Origin: JANRKH01 sp033763595
GTDB taxonomy: Bacteria; Pseudomonadota; Alphaproteobacteria; Rickettsiales; Rickettsiaceae
DNA: 8,904 nt
Reading direction: 5' to 3'
NCBI GenBank assembly: GCA_033763595.1
Contig: JANRKH010000038.1
Location: 1 to 8,904 of the forward strand
Each line of letters opens with the position of its first letter. Within the stretch, counting starts at the first letter, position 1. The notes under the pieces were generated by a model that was given only the letters and a program-made list of their open reading frames with translations, did no database searches and was not told the DNA's origin. The position numbers were made by a program, and so were the translations under genes. Shown in pieces: positions 1 through 6,339 of the stretch.

Positions 1-120
1 GTTGAGGCATGGACCTCGTGTAATACATGTCGCCGTCACTTCCACCTAATAAGTATATTGAGGCATGACAAATAAAAGTTTACAAACTATGTCATACTAG
101 ACCTCGGAGAGAACCATGGA
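1..120. repeat. Probable fragment of a dispersed repeat
   Basis: The 10-base word TTGAGGCATG occurs twice in the same orientation (2-11 and 58-67). The second copy runs into ATGACA (65-70), which is inverted as TGTCAT at about 91-96, with GAGG before it and CCTC (about 102-105) after it, so this half can fold. The DNA is more GC-rich than what follows, and all three forward frames close within about 75 bases, so it is not the end of a convincing gene. Its translation has the look of repeat-derived peptides in Rickettsiales, but that comparison is from memory. It may be the right edge of a larger element beginning outside the window. Confidence 0.35.
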
Positions 121-170
121 AAAGATCGCTAAAATGGCAATGAATATAGAAAATAGCAAAAAATGAAAAT

Positions 171-199
171 AAGGAGTTTGCATGAAAAATTCTTATTGA
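171..199 (+). other. Possible five-codon leader minicistron (MKNSY) with strong Shine-Dalgarno
   Basis: A textbook Shine-Dalgarno AAGGAG (171-176) lies five bases before an ATG at 182 that opens only five sense codons (MKNSY) before TGA (197-199). The next gene starts at 271 with no visible ribosome-binding site of its own. This could be a leader peptide, the remnant of a lost gene start, or chance. A perfect -35 word TTGACA (196-201) overlaps the stop codon, but no -10 hexamer lies 16-18 bases further on. Confidence 0.25.
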
Positions 200-270
200 C
201 AGGCACGCAATTAGAGAACCAAATCTCATTTTTAAATATTATTTTTGTACAACATTATTAATCTACTACT

Positions 271-1023
271 ATGACCACAAAGCAAACAATCAAACAGCTA
301 TCAAAAAATACAGGCCTACATCCTAAAACTATAGTTAAAACTATTATACCAGGGATTGTGATGGTGAGCAGTATGCTATTTATTAATAAAGTTATGTCGG
401 TTACTAACTCATTAAAAAATTATTTCAGTAATCATGAGCGCGAGGATAAAATCGCTAAATCTATTTTTTATCTTGAGTCACTGAAAATTTACTCAAATTA
501 CTTGAATGATACTGAATTTACATCAAAGTTTGAGGCAATCGAATCTGGTATCCATAAGTACAATCTTTTAGATTCTTCGCGTAGCCTCAGTGCATCTGAA
601 TATTGGGCTTTTGAGCCATTGGCAGCTCTTTTAAATACAGCAGAAAGTACAATACCGCAAGATTGTTACACAATTCCTAAACCCCTTTTATCTTTTTTTG
701 AAGAGTACTTATCAACTGACTTTGCGCAAAAAGCATTTTTTACATCTGATGCATGCACCACTCCAACTACTCTAGGGTATAAGTACGAGCAAATGATTGA
801 AGCGCGCGATTATTCAAATAATGATGCACGTAACTATCTTTTAAATCCAATATTAGATATTTCTTCTATTTTAGCTGGCACAATTTTCGCAATCTCTGCA
901 GTAGGTTTATGCAGGGTTTTTCAGGATTCTTATGACGAAAACCCTAGCTTTTTTTTAGACAAAGCAAGAAATGATGATGAGGGAGAGTCTCAAGAATTAT
1001 TAGGAAATAGTAGTGAATCATAG
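271..1023 (+). CDS. Hypothetical protein with two predicted membrane segments
   Basis: I do not recognise this 250-residue protein. It has a basic, Lys/Thr-rich N-terminus (1-23), a hydrophobic stretch at about 24-44 (TIIPGIVMVSSMLFINKVMS), a polar, mostly helical-looking central region of about 150 residues with cysteines at 132 and 161, a second and stronger hydrophobic segment at about 195-216 (ISSILAGTIFAISAVGLCRV), and an acidic, Ser/Glu-rich tail. The layout suggests an integral membrane protein with the central region on one side and both ends on the other. The ATG at 271 is the first start after an in-frame stop at 259-261 and has no clear Shine-Dalgarno. A later ATG at 361 (Met31) would cut into the first membrane segment. 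No terminator follows; the repeat cluster begins about 70 bases downstream. The long open frame and codon use like the neighbours argue that it is real. It could be a lineage-specific envelope protein or effector, but no sequence motif shows this. Confidence 0.65.
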   Translation: MTTKQTIKQLSKNTGLHPKTIVKTIIPGIVMVSSMLFINKVMSVTNSLKNYFSNHEREDKIAKSIFYLESLKIYSNYLNDTEFTSKFEAIESGIHKYNLLDSSRSLSASEYWAFEPLAALLNTAESTIPQDCYTIPKPLLSFFEEYLSTDFAQKAFFTSDACTTPTTLGYKYEQMIEARDYSNNDARNYLLNPILDISSILAGTIFAISAVGLCRVFQDSYDENPSFFLDKARNDDEGESQELLGNSSES

Positions 1024-1094
1024 ATTACCTAGGAAGCTCCGTTATATATAGATATCTACTAATTGCTACTTGACTTCTTTACATATCAAATTTC

Positions 1095-1120
1095 TCATCC
1101 CGTGAAATAAGGGAATCCAG
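1095..1120. repeat. Degraded palindromic repeat copy
   Basis: The words TCATCCCGTG and GGGAATCCAG match the left half of the intact repeat units that start 30 bases downstream, with substitutions. It is read as an old, decayed copy of the same family. Confidence 0.5.
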
Positions 1121-1126
1121 TCATAA

Positions 1127-1224
1127 TGTCATCCCCTCGAAGGAGGGGATCCAGGAAACTTGTCATCCCCTCGAAGGAGGGGATCCAGGAAACTTGTCAT
1201 CCCATCGAAGGAGGGGATCCAGGA
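1127..1224. repeat. 34-bp tandem repeat, about three copies
   Basis: The unit starts TGTCATCCCCTCGAAGGAGG and ends GGATCCAGGAAACT. Copies lie at 1127-1160 and 1161-1194 (identical), with a third at 1195-1224 that differs by C to A in the CCCC run and then continues into the composite element. Each unit carries an inverted repeat (CCCCTC/GAGGGG, partly overlapping the CGAAG spacer) that can form a small hairpin. Identity of the first two copies suggests recent duplication by slippage or recombination. Confidence 0.9.
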
Positions 1225-1284
1225 ATTATATATTCTAGATTCCCGCCTCCGCGGGAATGACAAAAGTTGGTAGCGGGAATGACA
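1195..1284. repeat. MITE-like palindromic element, copy A
   Basis: This 90-bp element begins TGTCATCCC and ends GGGAATGACA, giving imperfect terminal inverted repeats. It contains the 20-bp palindrome ATTCCC-N8-GGGAAT at 1239-1258. A second copy follows 14 bases downstream in the same orientation. The internal 20-mer has the same form as the dRS3 repeat described in Neisseria, and such elements are common in Rickettsiales and other bacteria. It has no coding capacity of its own. Confidence 0.85.
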
Positions 1285-1298
1285 GTTACGATCACAGT

Positions 1299-1386
1299 GT
1301 CATCCCCGTGAAAACTGGGATCCAGGAATTATATATTCAAGATTCCCGCCTGCGCGGGAATGACAAAATAGAGTGCGGGAATGACA
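1299..1386. repeat. MITE-like palindromic element, copy B
   Basis: This 88-bp copy aligns end to end with copy A. The shared parts are TGTCATCCC, the run GGATCCAGGAATTATATATT, the palindrome ATTCCC-N8-GGGAAT (1342-1361), and a final GCGGGAATGACA. Differences cluster in the left hairpin (CGTGAAAACTGGG instead of ATCGAAGGAGGGG) and in a short spacer near the right end. The different left arms show that the two copies are not simply a recent duplication of each other. Confidence 0.85.
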
Positions 1387-1486
1387 AATCAAAAAGCAGA
1401 GTTTTACTAGCGAGCTCTATTTATTTACTAAGAAATTGTTAGCAAAGTGATTACACATTTCTCTTTAGGAACTTCTCTATTTTTTC

Positions 1487-1515
1487 TTGACTATAAAGCT
1501 AGAAATAAATATATT
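1487..1515 (+). promoter_or_regulatory. Sigma70-type promoter for tRNA-Ile
   Basis: TTGACT (1487-1492) is followed after exactly 17 bases by TATATT (1510-1515). This is the best promoter match in the window. The predicted start near 1522 would give a 5' leader of about 45 bases, carrying a small GGAG/CTCC inverted repeat (about 1520-1535), before the mature tRNA end at 1567. Confidence 0.6.
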
Positions 1516-1566
1516 TCACGGAGTTTTTACGCTCCATAATAAATCAAAGGCAAAAACATTCAGAAT

Positions 1567-1643
1567 GGGTTTGTAGCTCAGCTGGTTAGAGCACACGCCT
1601 GATAAGCGTGAGGTCGGAAGTTCAAGTCTTCTCAAACCCACCA
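1567..1643 (+). tRNA. tRNA-Ile (anticodon GAT), CCA encoded
   Basis: A full cloverleaf can be drawn by eye. The acceptor stem is GGGTTTG (1567-1573) with CAAACCC (1633-1639). The D arm is GCTC/GAGC. The anticodon stem is CACGC/GCGTG around the loop CTGATAA, with anticodon GAT at 1601-1603. The T arm is GGAAG/CTTCT around TTCAAGT, with one G-U pair. The discriminator is A, followed by a genomically encoded CCA (1641-1643). In many bacteria tRNA-Ile(GAT) lies in the 16S-23S spacer. Here it stands alone, which agrees with the split rRNA genes of Rickettsiales. No clear terminator follows. Confidence 0.97.
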
Positions 1644-1895
1644 TTCGCCCATATACTTCAGTTCTCCATTCTACATAAAAAATTGATTTATTGGTTAATA
1701 TATACTCATTCATTTTAAAGAGCTAATATTTAATATTAAAAAATATTTACTTTACTCTTAATAAGAGATATTCAAGTCACAATATCACAAATGATATTTC
1801 CTAAAAATGAATATTTTAATAAATCAGTAATAGACTATATATAAATACTATGTTAAGCTCTAATTTGAACTAGAATTAAGGCGGCAAGAATCACT
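1644..1895. other. AT-rich intergenic region, no gene seen
   Basis: This gap between the tRNA and the methyltransferase gene is very AT-rich and shows no plausible coding frame. It must hold the methyltransferase promoter. TACTAT at 1846-1851 is a possible -10, but no convincing -35 accompanies it. A purine-rich AAGGCGG (1878-1884), 11 bases before the ATG, is the likely ribosome-binding site. Confidence 0.5.
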
Positions 1896-3284
1896 ATGTC
1901 TACCAACAAAATCACCAAGCTTAATATAAATGATGAAAAAGACATTAAAGCAGTTGTCGAACATTATTTAGATTACCCATATCCAATGCGCAATCCCGAG
2001 GATGAAAAATTTAGGATGTTAGAAATTGGTGGAGAGCATCTAGACGAGCTAAATCACTGGCTATATAGGGGTAAAGAAAAGTTCGATAATAAATTTAGAG
2101 TTTTAGTTGCAGGAGGCGGCACTGGCGACGCTTCAACATATTTAGGCGAACAGCTTAAGGATAAAAATGCTGAAATAATTTACTTAGATTTTAGCGCTAA
2201 ATCCATGGAAATAGCTAAAAAAAGAGCTGAAATTCGAGGTCTAAAAAACATAAGATTCATCAATGATTCTATTTTTAACATTCCAAAGTTAAAATTAGGA
2301 AAATTTGACTATATAAATTGTTCAGGGGTACTTCATCATTTATCTTCACCATCCGAAGGTTTATTAATATTAAAAAACTCCCTTAAACCTGATGGGGGAA
2401 TGGGCCTAATGGTTTATGCAAAATACGGCAGAACAGCTATATATCAAATGCAAGAACTAATGAGAATGATCAATGAAGGTGTTACTTCTAGAGCCGAAGA
2501 AGTGGACAATGCAAAAAAAATCCTAGCTAGCCTTCCAACTACAAGTTGGTATAGCAGATCTCAGGATTTGATATCAGATGTTCAAAATTATGGGGATATT
2601 GGCATATATGATCTTTTTTTGCACAAGCAAGATAGATGCTACTCAATTCCTGAATTATATGATTTTGTTGAAGAGGCGGGTCTGCATTTTGTAGAGTTTT
2701 CTGAGGTTGTACCAAGGATAAACATTAAGCTCGAGGGCTACATAAAAGACCCTATCTTATTTGAGAAAATAGTAAATTTTCCACTAAAGAAAAAAAGAGC
2801 TATAGCCGAAATTATGGCTGGAAATATCATAAAACATACTTTTTACGTTTCGAACGTAAAAGATTCCGTCGCATCTAACCTAGATTTTGAGAATATTCCA
2901 GTTTTTTTGCACATCAAAGGCGTTGCCGAATATGTAAAAAATTACCTGAGAGAAAACACTCATCAAGAAGGTCAAATGATTAATTTTATGGTCAAAACCA
3001 TATGGGTACCTCAAGGAGTAAATATTTCTATTCCTTTATCAGACCTATCACTGCCTCTCTTTGAAAATTTAGACCAAAAACCACATAAAACAATCGGAGA
3101 AATTTTCGACAATATAAAATCTGTCAGGCCAAAAGCAAGTAAGGAGGATATATTATCAGAAATTAACAAGATTCTTAATGTATTTATCGAAACAGGAATA
3201 CTCGTTTTAAAGCATAAAAGCTTAGTCAAAAGCACAAAGGAAAATTCTATAGAGGATAATAAATTTGCGCTAGCAAATGCATGA
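1896..3284 (+). CDS. Class I SAM-dependent methyltransferase with C-terminal extension
   Basis: This 462-residue protein has a class I (Rossmann-fold) methyltransferase core. Motif I, the glycine-rich SAM loop, is VLVAGGGTGDAS (69-80). The acidic residue expected to bind the SAM ribose is Asp98 in YLDFS, and the motif IV region is DYINCSGVLHHL (138-149). A conserved-looking N-terminal signature, YPYPMRNPEDE (27-37), lies before the core. After the core (about 180 on) come roughly 280 residues not needed for SAM binding; the last part (about 397-440) looks like a small helical or winged-helix-like domain. From memory, alphaproteobacteria have proteins with the same N-terminal signature and AGGGTGD motif, annotated only as methyltransferases. 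The long regulatory-like C-terminus recalls protein lysine methyltransferases, including the rickettsial OmpB-modifying enzymes, but I see no specific match to them. Substrate unknown; a soluble cytoplasmic enzyme is expected, as no signal peptide or membrane segment is visible. It is likely monocistronic: the upstream neighbour is a tRNA and the downstream gene converges. Confidence 0.88.
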   Translation: MSTNKITKLNINDEKDIKAVVEHYLDYPYPMRNPEDEKFRMLEIGGEHLDELNHWLYRGKEKFDNKFRVLVAGGGTGDASTYLGEQLKDKNAEIIYLDFSAKSMEIAKKRAEIRGLKNIRFINDSIFNIPKLKLGKFDYINCSGVLHHLSSPSEGLLILKNSLKPDGGMGLMVYAKYGRTAIYQMQELMRMINEGVTSRAEEVDNAKKILASLPTTSWYSRSQDLISDVQNYGDIGIYDLFLHKQDRCYSIPELYDFVEEAGLHFVEFSEVVPRINIKLEGYIKDPILFEKIVNFPLKKKRAIAEIMAGNIIKHTFYVSNVKDSVASNLDFENIPVFLHIKGVAEYVKNYLRENTHQEGQMINFMVKTIWVPQGVNISIPLSDLSLPLFENLDQKPHKTIGEIFDNIKSVRPKASKEDILSEINKILNVFIETGILVLKHKSLVKSTKENSIEDNKFALANA

Positions 3285-3338
3285 CAGATCTGGGGTTTGG
3301 TAATATATGTTAGGTAAGATTCTATCTATACGTTTAAT

Positions 3339-3377
3339 AGTTAAGCTTTCGCATTAAAAGTTAACTAGCCAAAGCTT
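3339..3377. terminator. Inverted repeat between convergent genes (weak bidirectional terminator candidate)
   Basis: AAGCTTT (3343-3349) is repeated inverted as AAAGCTT (3371-3377) around a 21-base loop. AGTTAA (3339-3344) and TTAACT (3361-3366) form an overlapping alternative pairing. It lies between the 3' ends of the methyltransferase and pseudokinase genes, where a bidirectional terminator would be expected. The stems are short and AT-rich with no good T-run, so function is uncertain. Confidence 0.3.
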
Positions 3378-3394
3378 GTTATCCTAACTCAAAA

Positions 3395-5452
3395 CTAAAA
3401 CATTAGTATAAATGTTACTAGCATAAACAAAACATATGATGTGAGAACAGTTATTCTTTGGCCAAACACAATACCATATTCCCTTATATCATTAATATTT
3501 GCTAGTGCTTCAATTTTTTTTGTCAAAATACTAAGCTCTCTTGTTGCTTTGTAATATCCAACTTTATCTTTATCGTACATTTGAGCATTTGTTGCGATAT
3601 TATATATCGTTGCCCAGTTTTTTTCTACGGATGCAACATTAATCTGCTCTACCATTTGGGTTCTTTTTTGAACATTTCGAATCCTGCTACGAACAAAATT
3701 ACTCACCCTAGTACCAATGAAAGATGCAATATAAGGTAAATTCATGTCAGATTCTCTTTTAAGGGTTAATATCATTAGCGCAAGTCCGTGCAAAAGTAAG
3801 TCAGGATATTCAGATGGAATATCTTTAGTAATGTTAGCGTAAACCTCTCGCTTAAGATTAAGTTTGGCAGCCATAAAACTTACAATATGTCTATCAAATG
3901 CAAAATTTTCGGGTTTCTTTTCTGCGATCTTTTCAAGCTCAAGTAATAAAGATTTAGAATTTGTTACATATTCGTTGAATACAAGTGGACTGAGGCAGGG
4001 TAGATCAGGATTAAGGTGGTATAATACCCTCTCGAGCCCGCAAGCATGAGAATGTCCACTATAAAAACCGGCAAGACTATTTAATCTTTCTATCATGACA
4101 TGGTCTTGCTCATGCTCTCCGTATTTAGACATATTGTCTTCCCATACTTTTTTAAGAGCAATTTTAACTATAGAATCCTGAATTGATCTCTTATTTTGTA
4201 TGTAAGCCATGAAATACATATTTCCAAAACTTGAAATATGGGACGAGAAATTTTGCAATCTTATTGGTCCGAATGGATCTAATATTGAAATAGCTCTTAC
4301 CAACCTCTCTTCCTTATCAAGAGGCATTGATGAAAACCCCTTAGAAAAATCTCTACTAGTTAGCTCCTCTAATTCGTCAATCATTTTATTTTTACCTGAG
4401 GATCTTTGAATCCATTTTTGCACTCTCTCCTCTCCAAGAAAGTGTAAGCCAAGATCCCATTTTTTATGAAGCGCGCTTGCAAGATCCCAGTTATTTAAAT
4501 AATTAACACCAGCAAAGCTAACAGGGGCGAACTCGCTATCTGTTTGTTCTTTTTGAATCGTTTGCTGTGCAAGTTGTAACTTTCCGCTAATCCAATCTTG
4601 TAGATTTTTTAGTTTAAATCTTTCTTGTGGATTGTCATGTAAACAAGACTTAACCTTAAGCTTTAAGTCGTCTGTTATCCTCCTTTTACCAAGTATTGCA
4701 AAGAAAGAGCCTATATTTCTTCTCTCTTGCTTTAATGTTTCAGGGGATGATTTTGTTAAAGGACCTGCAAAATATGTGTGTAATATTGTTACTCCAGCTG
4801 CATATAGATCAGCATAATAAGTCTTCGTTTTTCTGCCAGGTATTTCCGCATCAAGAAGCTCCATTGCAAGATATGCTATTTCTTGTGTTGCATGAGGGTA
4901 ATGGATAAACGGTTCTCTAAGTATTAGCTGGTCATCCCTTATTATTATATTTGATGTATTTATGTTTCCAAGGTTTAGGCCATATTCATCGCAAAATTCT
5001 AATAAGCCACATAAAAAAGGTAGTAATTTAGACCTTATAAACTCTGAATTACCTGATTTTACTTTGGGAAATTTTGATATCAAAGTATCGTATATGTCAT
5101 ATGCTTCAACAAGTACAGCTAGATGCTTAGTTCTTGTGATAGAAAGATTAACAACAGATAATGCGAGTGGCTTATTGATCTTTTGAGAACCTTGATTCAT
5201 TAATGTTTTAATCAGGACTAAATCAGGAGCAAACGTGCGCTCAAAAATAATTGCGTAGAAATTCTCGCCTGTTTTAGTATCGATAGCGTGATAATATTTC
5301 GCATATTCGTTAGATAACTCCGGGATCATCTGACTTACATCAATACTATACATTTCGTCTATAGTATCTGGACTTTTACTTTCTGATACAGTCTGCAAAT
5401 TACTGAGAGACGGGATCTCCTCCTCTAGATTTCCATTTTTTTCATCAAACAT
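3395..5452 (-). CDS. C-terminally membrane-anchored pseudokinase, third gene of the mreBC unit
   Basis: This 685-residue protein carries a degenerate Ser/Thr-kinase-like domain at about residues 45-295. Kinase-fold landmarks remain: a catalytic-loop region GLNLGNINTSNIII (158-171) that keeps the metal-binding Asn (Asn168), an activation-segment end TQEIAYLAMELL (189-200) resembling the APE motif, the subdomain IX-like ADLYAAGVTILH (214-225), and the conserved late Arg (Arg278, NPQERF). The catalytic residues are missing. The HRD Asp and the following Lys read Asn and Asn (LGNIN), DFG is replaced by residues around REP (179-181), and no Lys stands in the VAIK-like strand (FYAIIFER, 65-72). Residues about 300-660 are long and mostly alpha-helical-looking, with no domain I recognise. 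The last 18 residues (about 668-685, TVLTSYVLFMLVTFILMF) are a hydrophobic tail, predicting a tail anchor with the bulk in the cytoplasm. The gene starts 20 bp after mreC without an obvious Shine-Dalgarno, so translational coupling is plausible. It fills the usual mreD position but is not MreD. Weak kinase activity by a non-standard mechanism cannot be excluded. Confidence 0.75.
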   Translation of the reverse strand: MFDEKNGNLEEEIPSLSNLQTVSESKSPDTIDEMYSIDVSQMIPELSNEYAKYYHAIDTKTGENFYAIIFERTFAPDLVLIKTLMNQGSQKINKPLALSVVNLSITRTKHLAVLVEAYDIYDTLISKFPKVKSGNSEFIRSKLLPFLCGLLEFCDEYGLNLGNINTSNIIIRDDQLILREPFIHYPHATQEIAYLAMELLDAEIPGRKTKTYYADLYAAGVTILHTYFAGPLTKSSPETLKQERRNIGSFFAILGKRRITDDLKLKVKSCLHDNPQERFKLKNLQDWISGKLQLAQQTIQKEQTDSEFAPVSFAGVNYLNNWDLASALHKKWDLGLHFLGEERVQKWIQRSSGKNKMIDELEELTSRDFSKGFSSMPLDKEERLVRAISILDPFGPIRLQNFSSHISSFGNMYFMAYIQNKRSIQDSIVKIALKKVWEDNMSKYGEHEQDHVMIERLNSLAGFYSGHSHACGLERVLYHLNPDLPCLSPLVFNEYVTNSKSLLLELEKIAEKKPENFAFDRHIVSFMAAKLNLKREVYANITKDIPSEYPDLLLHGLALMILTLKRESDMNLPYIASFIGTRVSNFVRSRIRNVQKRTQMVEQINVASVEKNWATIYNIATNAQMYDKDKVGYYKATRELSILTKKIEALANINDIREYGIVFGQRITVLTSYVLFMLVTFILMF

Positions 5453-5472
5453 AATAGTTTAATAAGTAGTCA

Positions 5473-6333
5473 TTAATTATAATATTTCTCAGGATTTATA
5501 ATTTCTATAAGTTCCGCTTTCTGAGCATTAGTAAGCATTTTAAGATTAACTCTTTCTTCTTTGATCGAGTCTATGGCAGCTATTGGGATCCCCCTAGGGT
5601 ATAAACTTCCATCACCTGAGGTTTCAACAAATTCTCCATAAACCATGTCGTTTGTGCTATCGATATAGACAAGATTTGTGCAGTCCTTGCCGCATCCAAT
5701 TAAAATTGCTCTCTTGTTGCTTATCTTTGTTTTAACAGGAATTCTTGATGACTCGTTAGTTATTAGCATCACCCTCGAAAAATTTTCGCCAGCAGTGATA
5801 ATTCTGCCAAGTAAAAATCCATTTGAGGTCACTATATCCCCCTTTTTTACATTTTGCTTGCTACCAGCTGATATTATTGCAAGCTGATTATTATCAAGTC
5901 CTGTCTCATATACTAACTCTGCCCTTATGTTTTCTTGTTGATTGTGAGAATGAAGCCTCAGAATTCTTCTTAATTGTTGGTTCTCTTGAGAAATAATCTC
6001 AGCTCTTTGTTTTATATTTTCAAGATTATGGTTAGCAATTTTAAGTTTGATATTTTCCGTATGAAGCTTATCGAAATTGATGGCATTGATTAACAATTCT
6101 ATAAATACTTTGCAGTAATTTTGGACAGGATTAATTGCGCTTCTGTAAATATATCCATTTAAGTCAACCAGATTATTCTCAATCTTCAAAGCTGATGGGT
6201 TAAACATCATAATAACAATGGTAAGTATTAAACTTGCTTTTAAGACCAAACTATAAGGAAAATAGAGAAAATTATATCCCCTAACTCTTGTGCTTTTTGA
6301 GTAAACTTTTGCTCTATTTTCTATAATCGCCAT
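5473..6333 (-). CDS. mreC: Rod-shape-determining protein MreC
   Basis: MreC is a bitopic inner-membrane protein whose periplasmic part links the MreB filaments to the peptidoglycan elongation machinery (MreD, RodA, PBP2). This 286-residue protein has the family layout: a short cytoplasmic N-terminus, one membrane segment at about 27-45 (YSLVLKASLILTIVIMMFN), a coiled-coil stretch at about 86-128 ending in ENQQLRRILRL, and the beta-rich core at about 137-260. Typical MreC signatures include GDIVTSNGFLLGRI (165-178), ITNESSRIPVKT (191-202) and VETSGDGSLYPRGIPIA (236-252). Length is in the normal range. The ATG at 6333 lies 6 bp after the mreB stop; the mreB end supplies AGGA as a weak ribosome-binding site, which suggests translational coupling. 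The usual following gene, mreD, is absent. Confidence 0.95.
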   Translation of the reverse strand: MAIIENRAKVYSKSTRVRGYNFLYFPYSLVLKASLILTIVIMMFNPSALKIENNLVDLNGYIYRSAINPVQNYCKVFIELLINAINFDKLHTENIKLKIANHNLENIKQRAEIISQENQQLRRILRLHSHNQQENIRAELVYETGLDNNQLAIISAGSKQNVKKGDIVTSNGFLLGRIITAGENFSRVMLITNESSRIPVKTKISNKRAILIGCGKDCTNLVYIDSTNDMVYGEFVETSGDGSLYPRGIPIAAIDSIKEERVNLKMLTNAQKAELIEIINPEKYYN

Positions 6334-6339
6334 TTATCA

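Noticed and set aside
196..224. Promoter for the first gene from the perfect TTGACA at 196-201
   Set aside because: No -10-like hexamer is found 16-18 bases downstream (219-224 reads CCAAAT).
1127..1386. CRISPR array
   Set aside because: The 34-bp units are directly adjacent with no unique spacers, and the larger copies are MITE-like; no cas genes are present.
1257..1442. 61-residue open frame (+) over the repeat cluster
   Set aside because: Its peptide (VIPVKTGIQ, DSRLRGNDK) is the known translation of this palindromic repeat type, and it has no ribosome-binding site; it is a repeat artefact.
1516..1713. 65-residue open frame (-) across the tRNA
   Set aside because: Its GLRRLELPTSRLSG peptide is the common antisense translation of a tRNA gene.
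3011..3235. 74-residue open frame (-) inside the methyltransferase gene
   Set aside because: It is a shadow frame within an intact 462-codon gene.
3864..5186. Five open frames (+) of 61-74 residues opposite the pseudokinase gene
   Set aside because: All are antisense shadows of one long continuous frame, without ribosome-binding sites or recognisable motifs.
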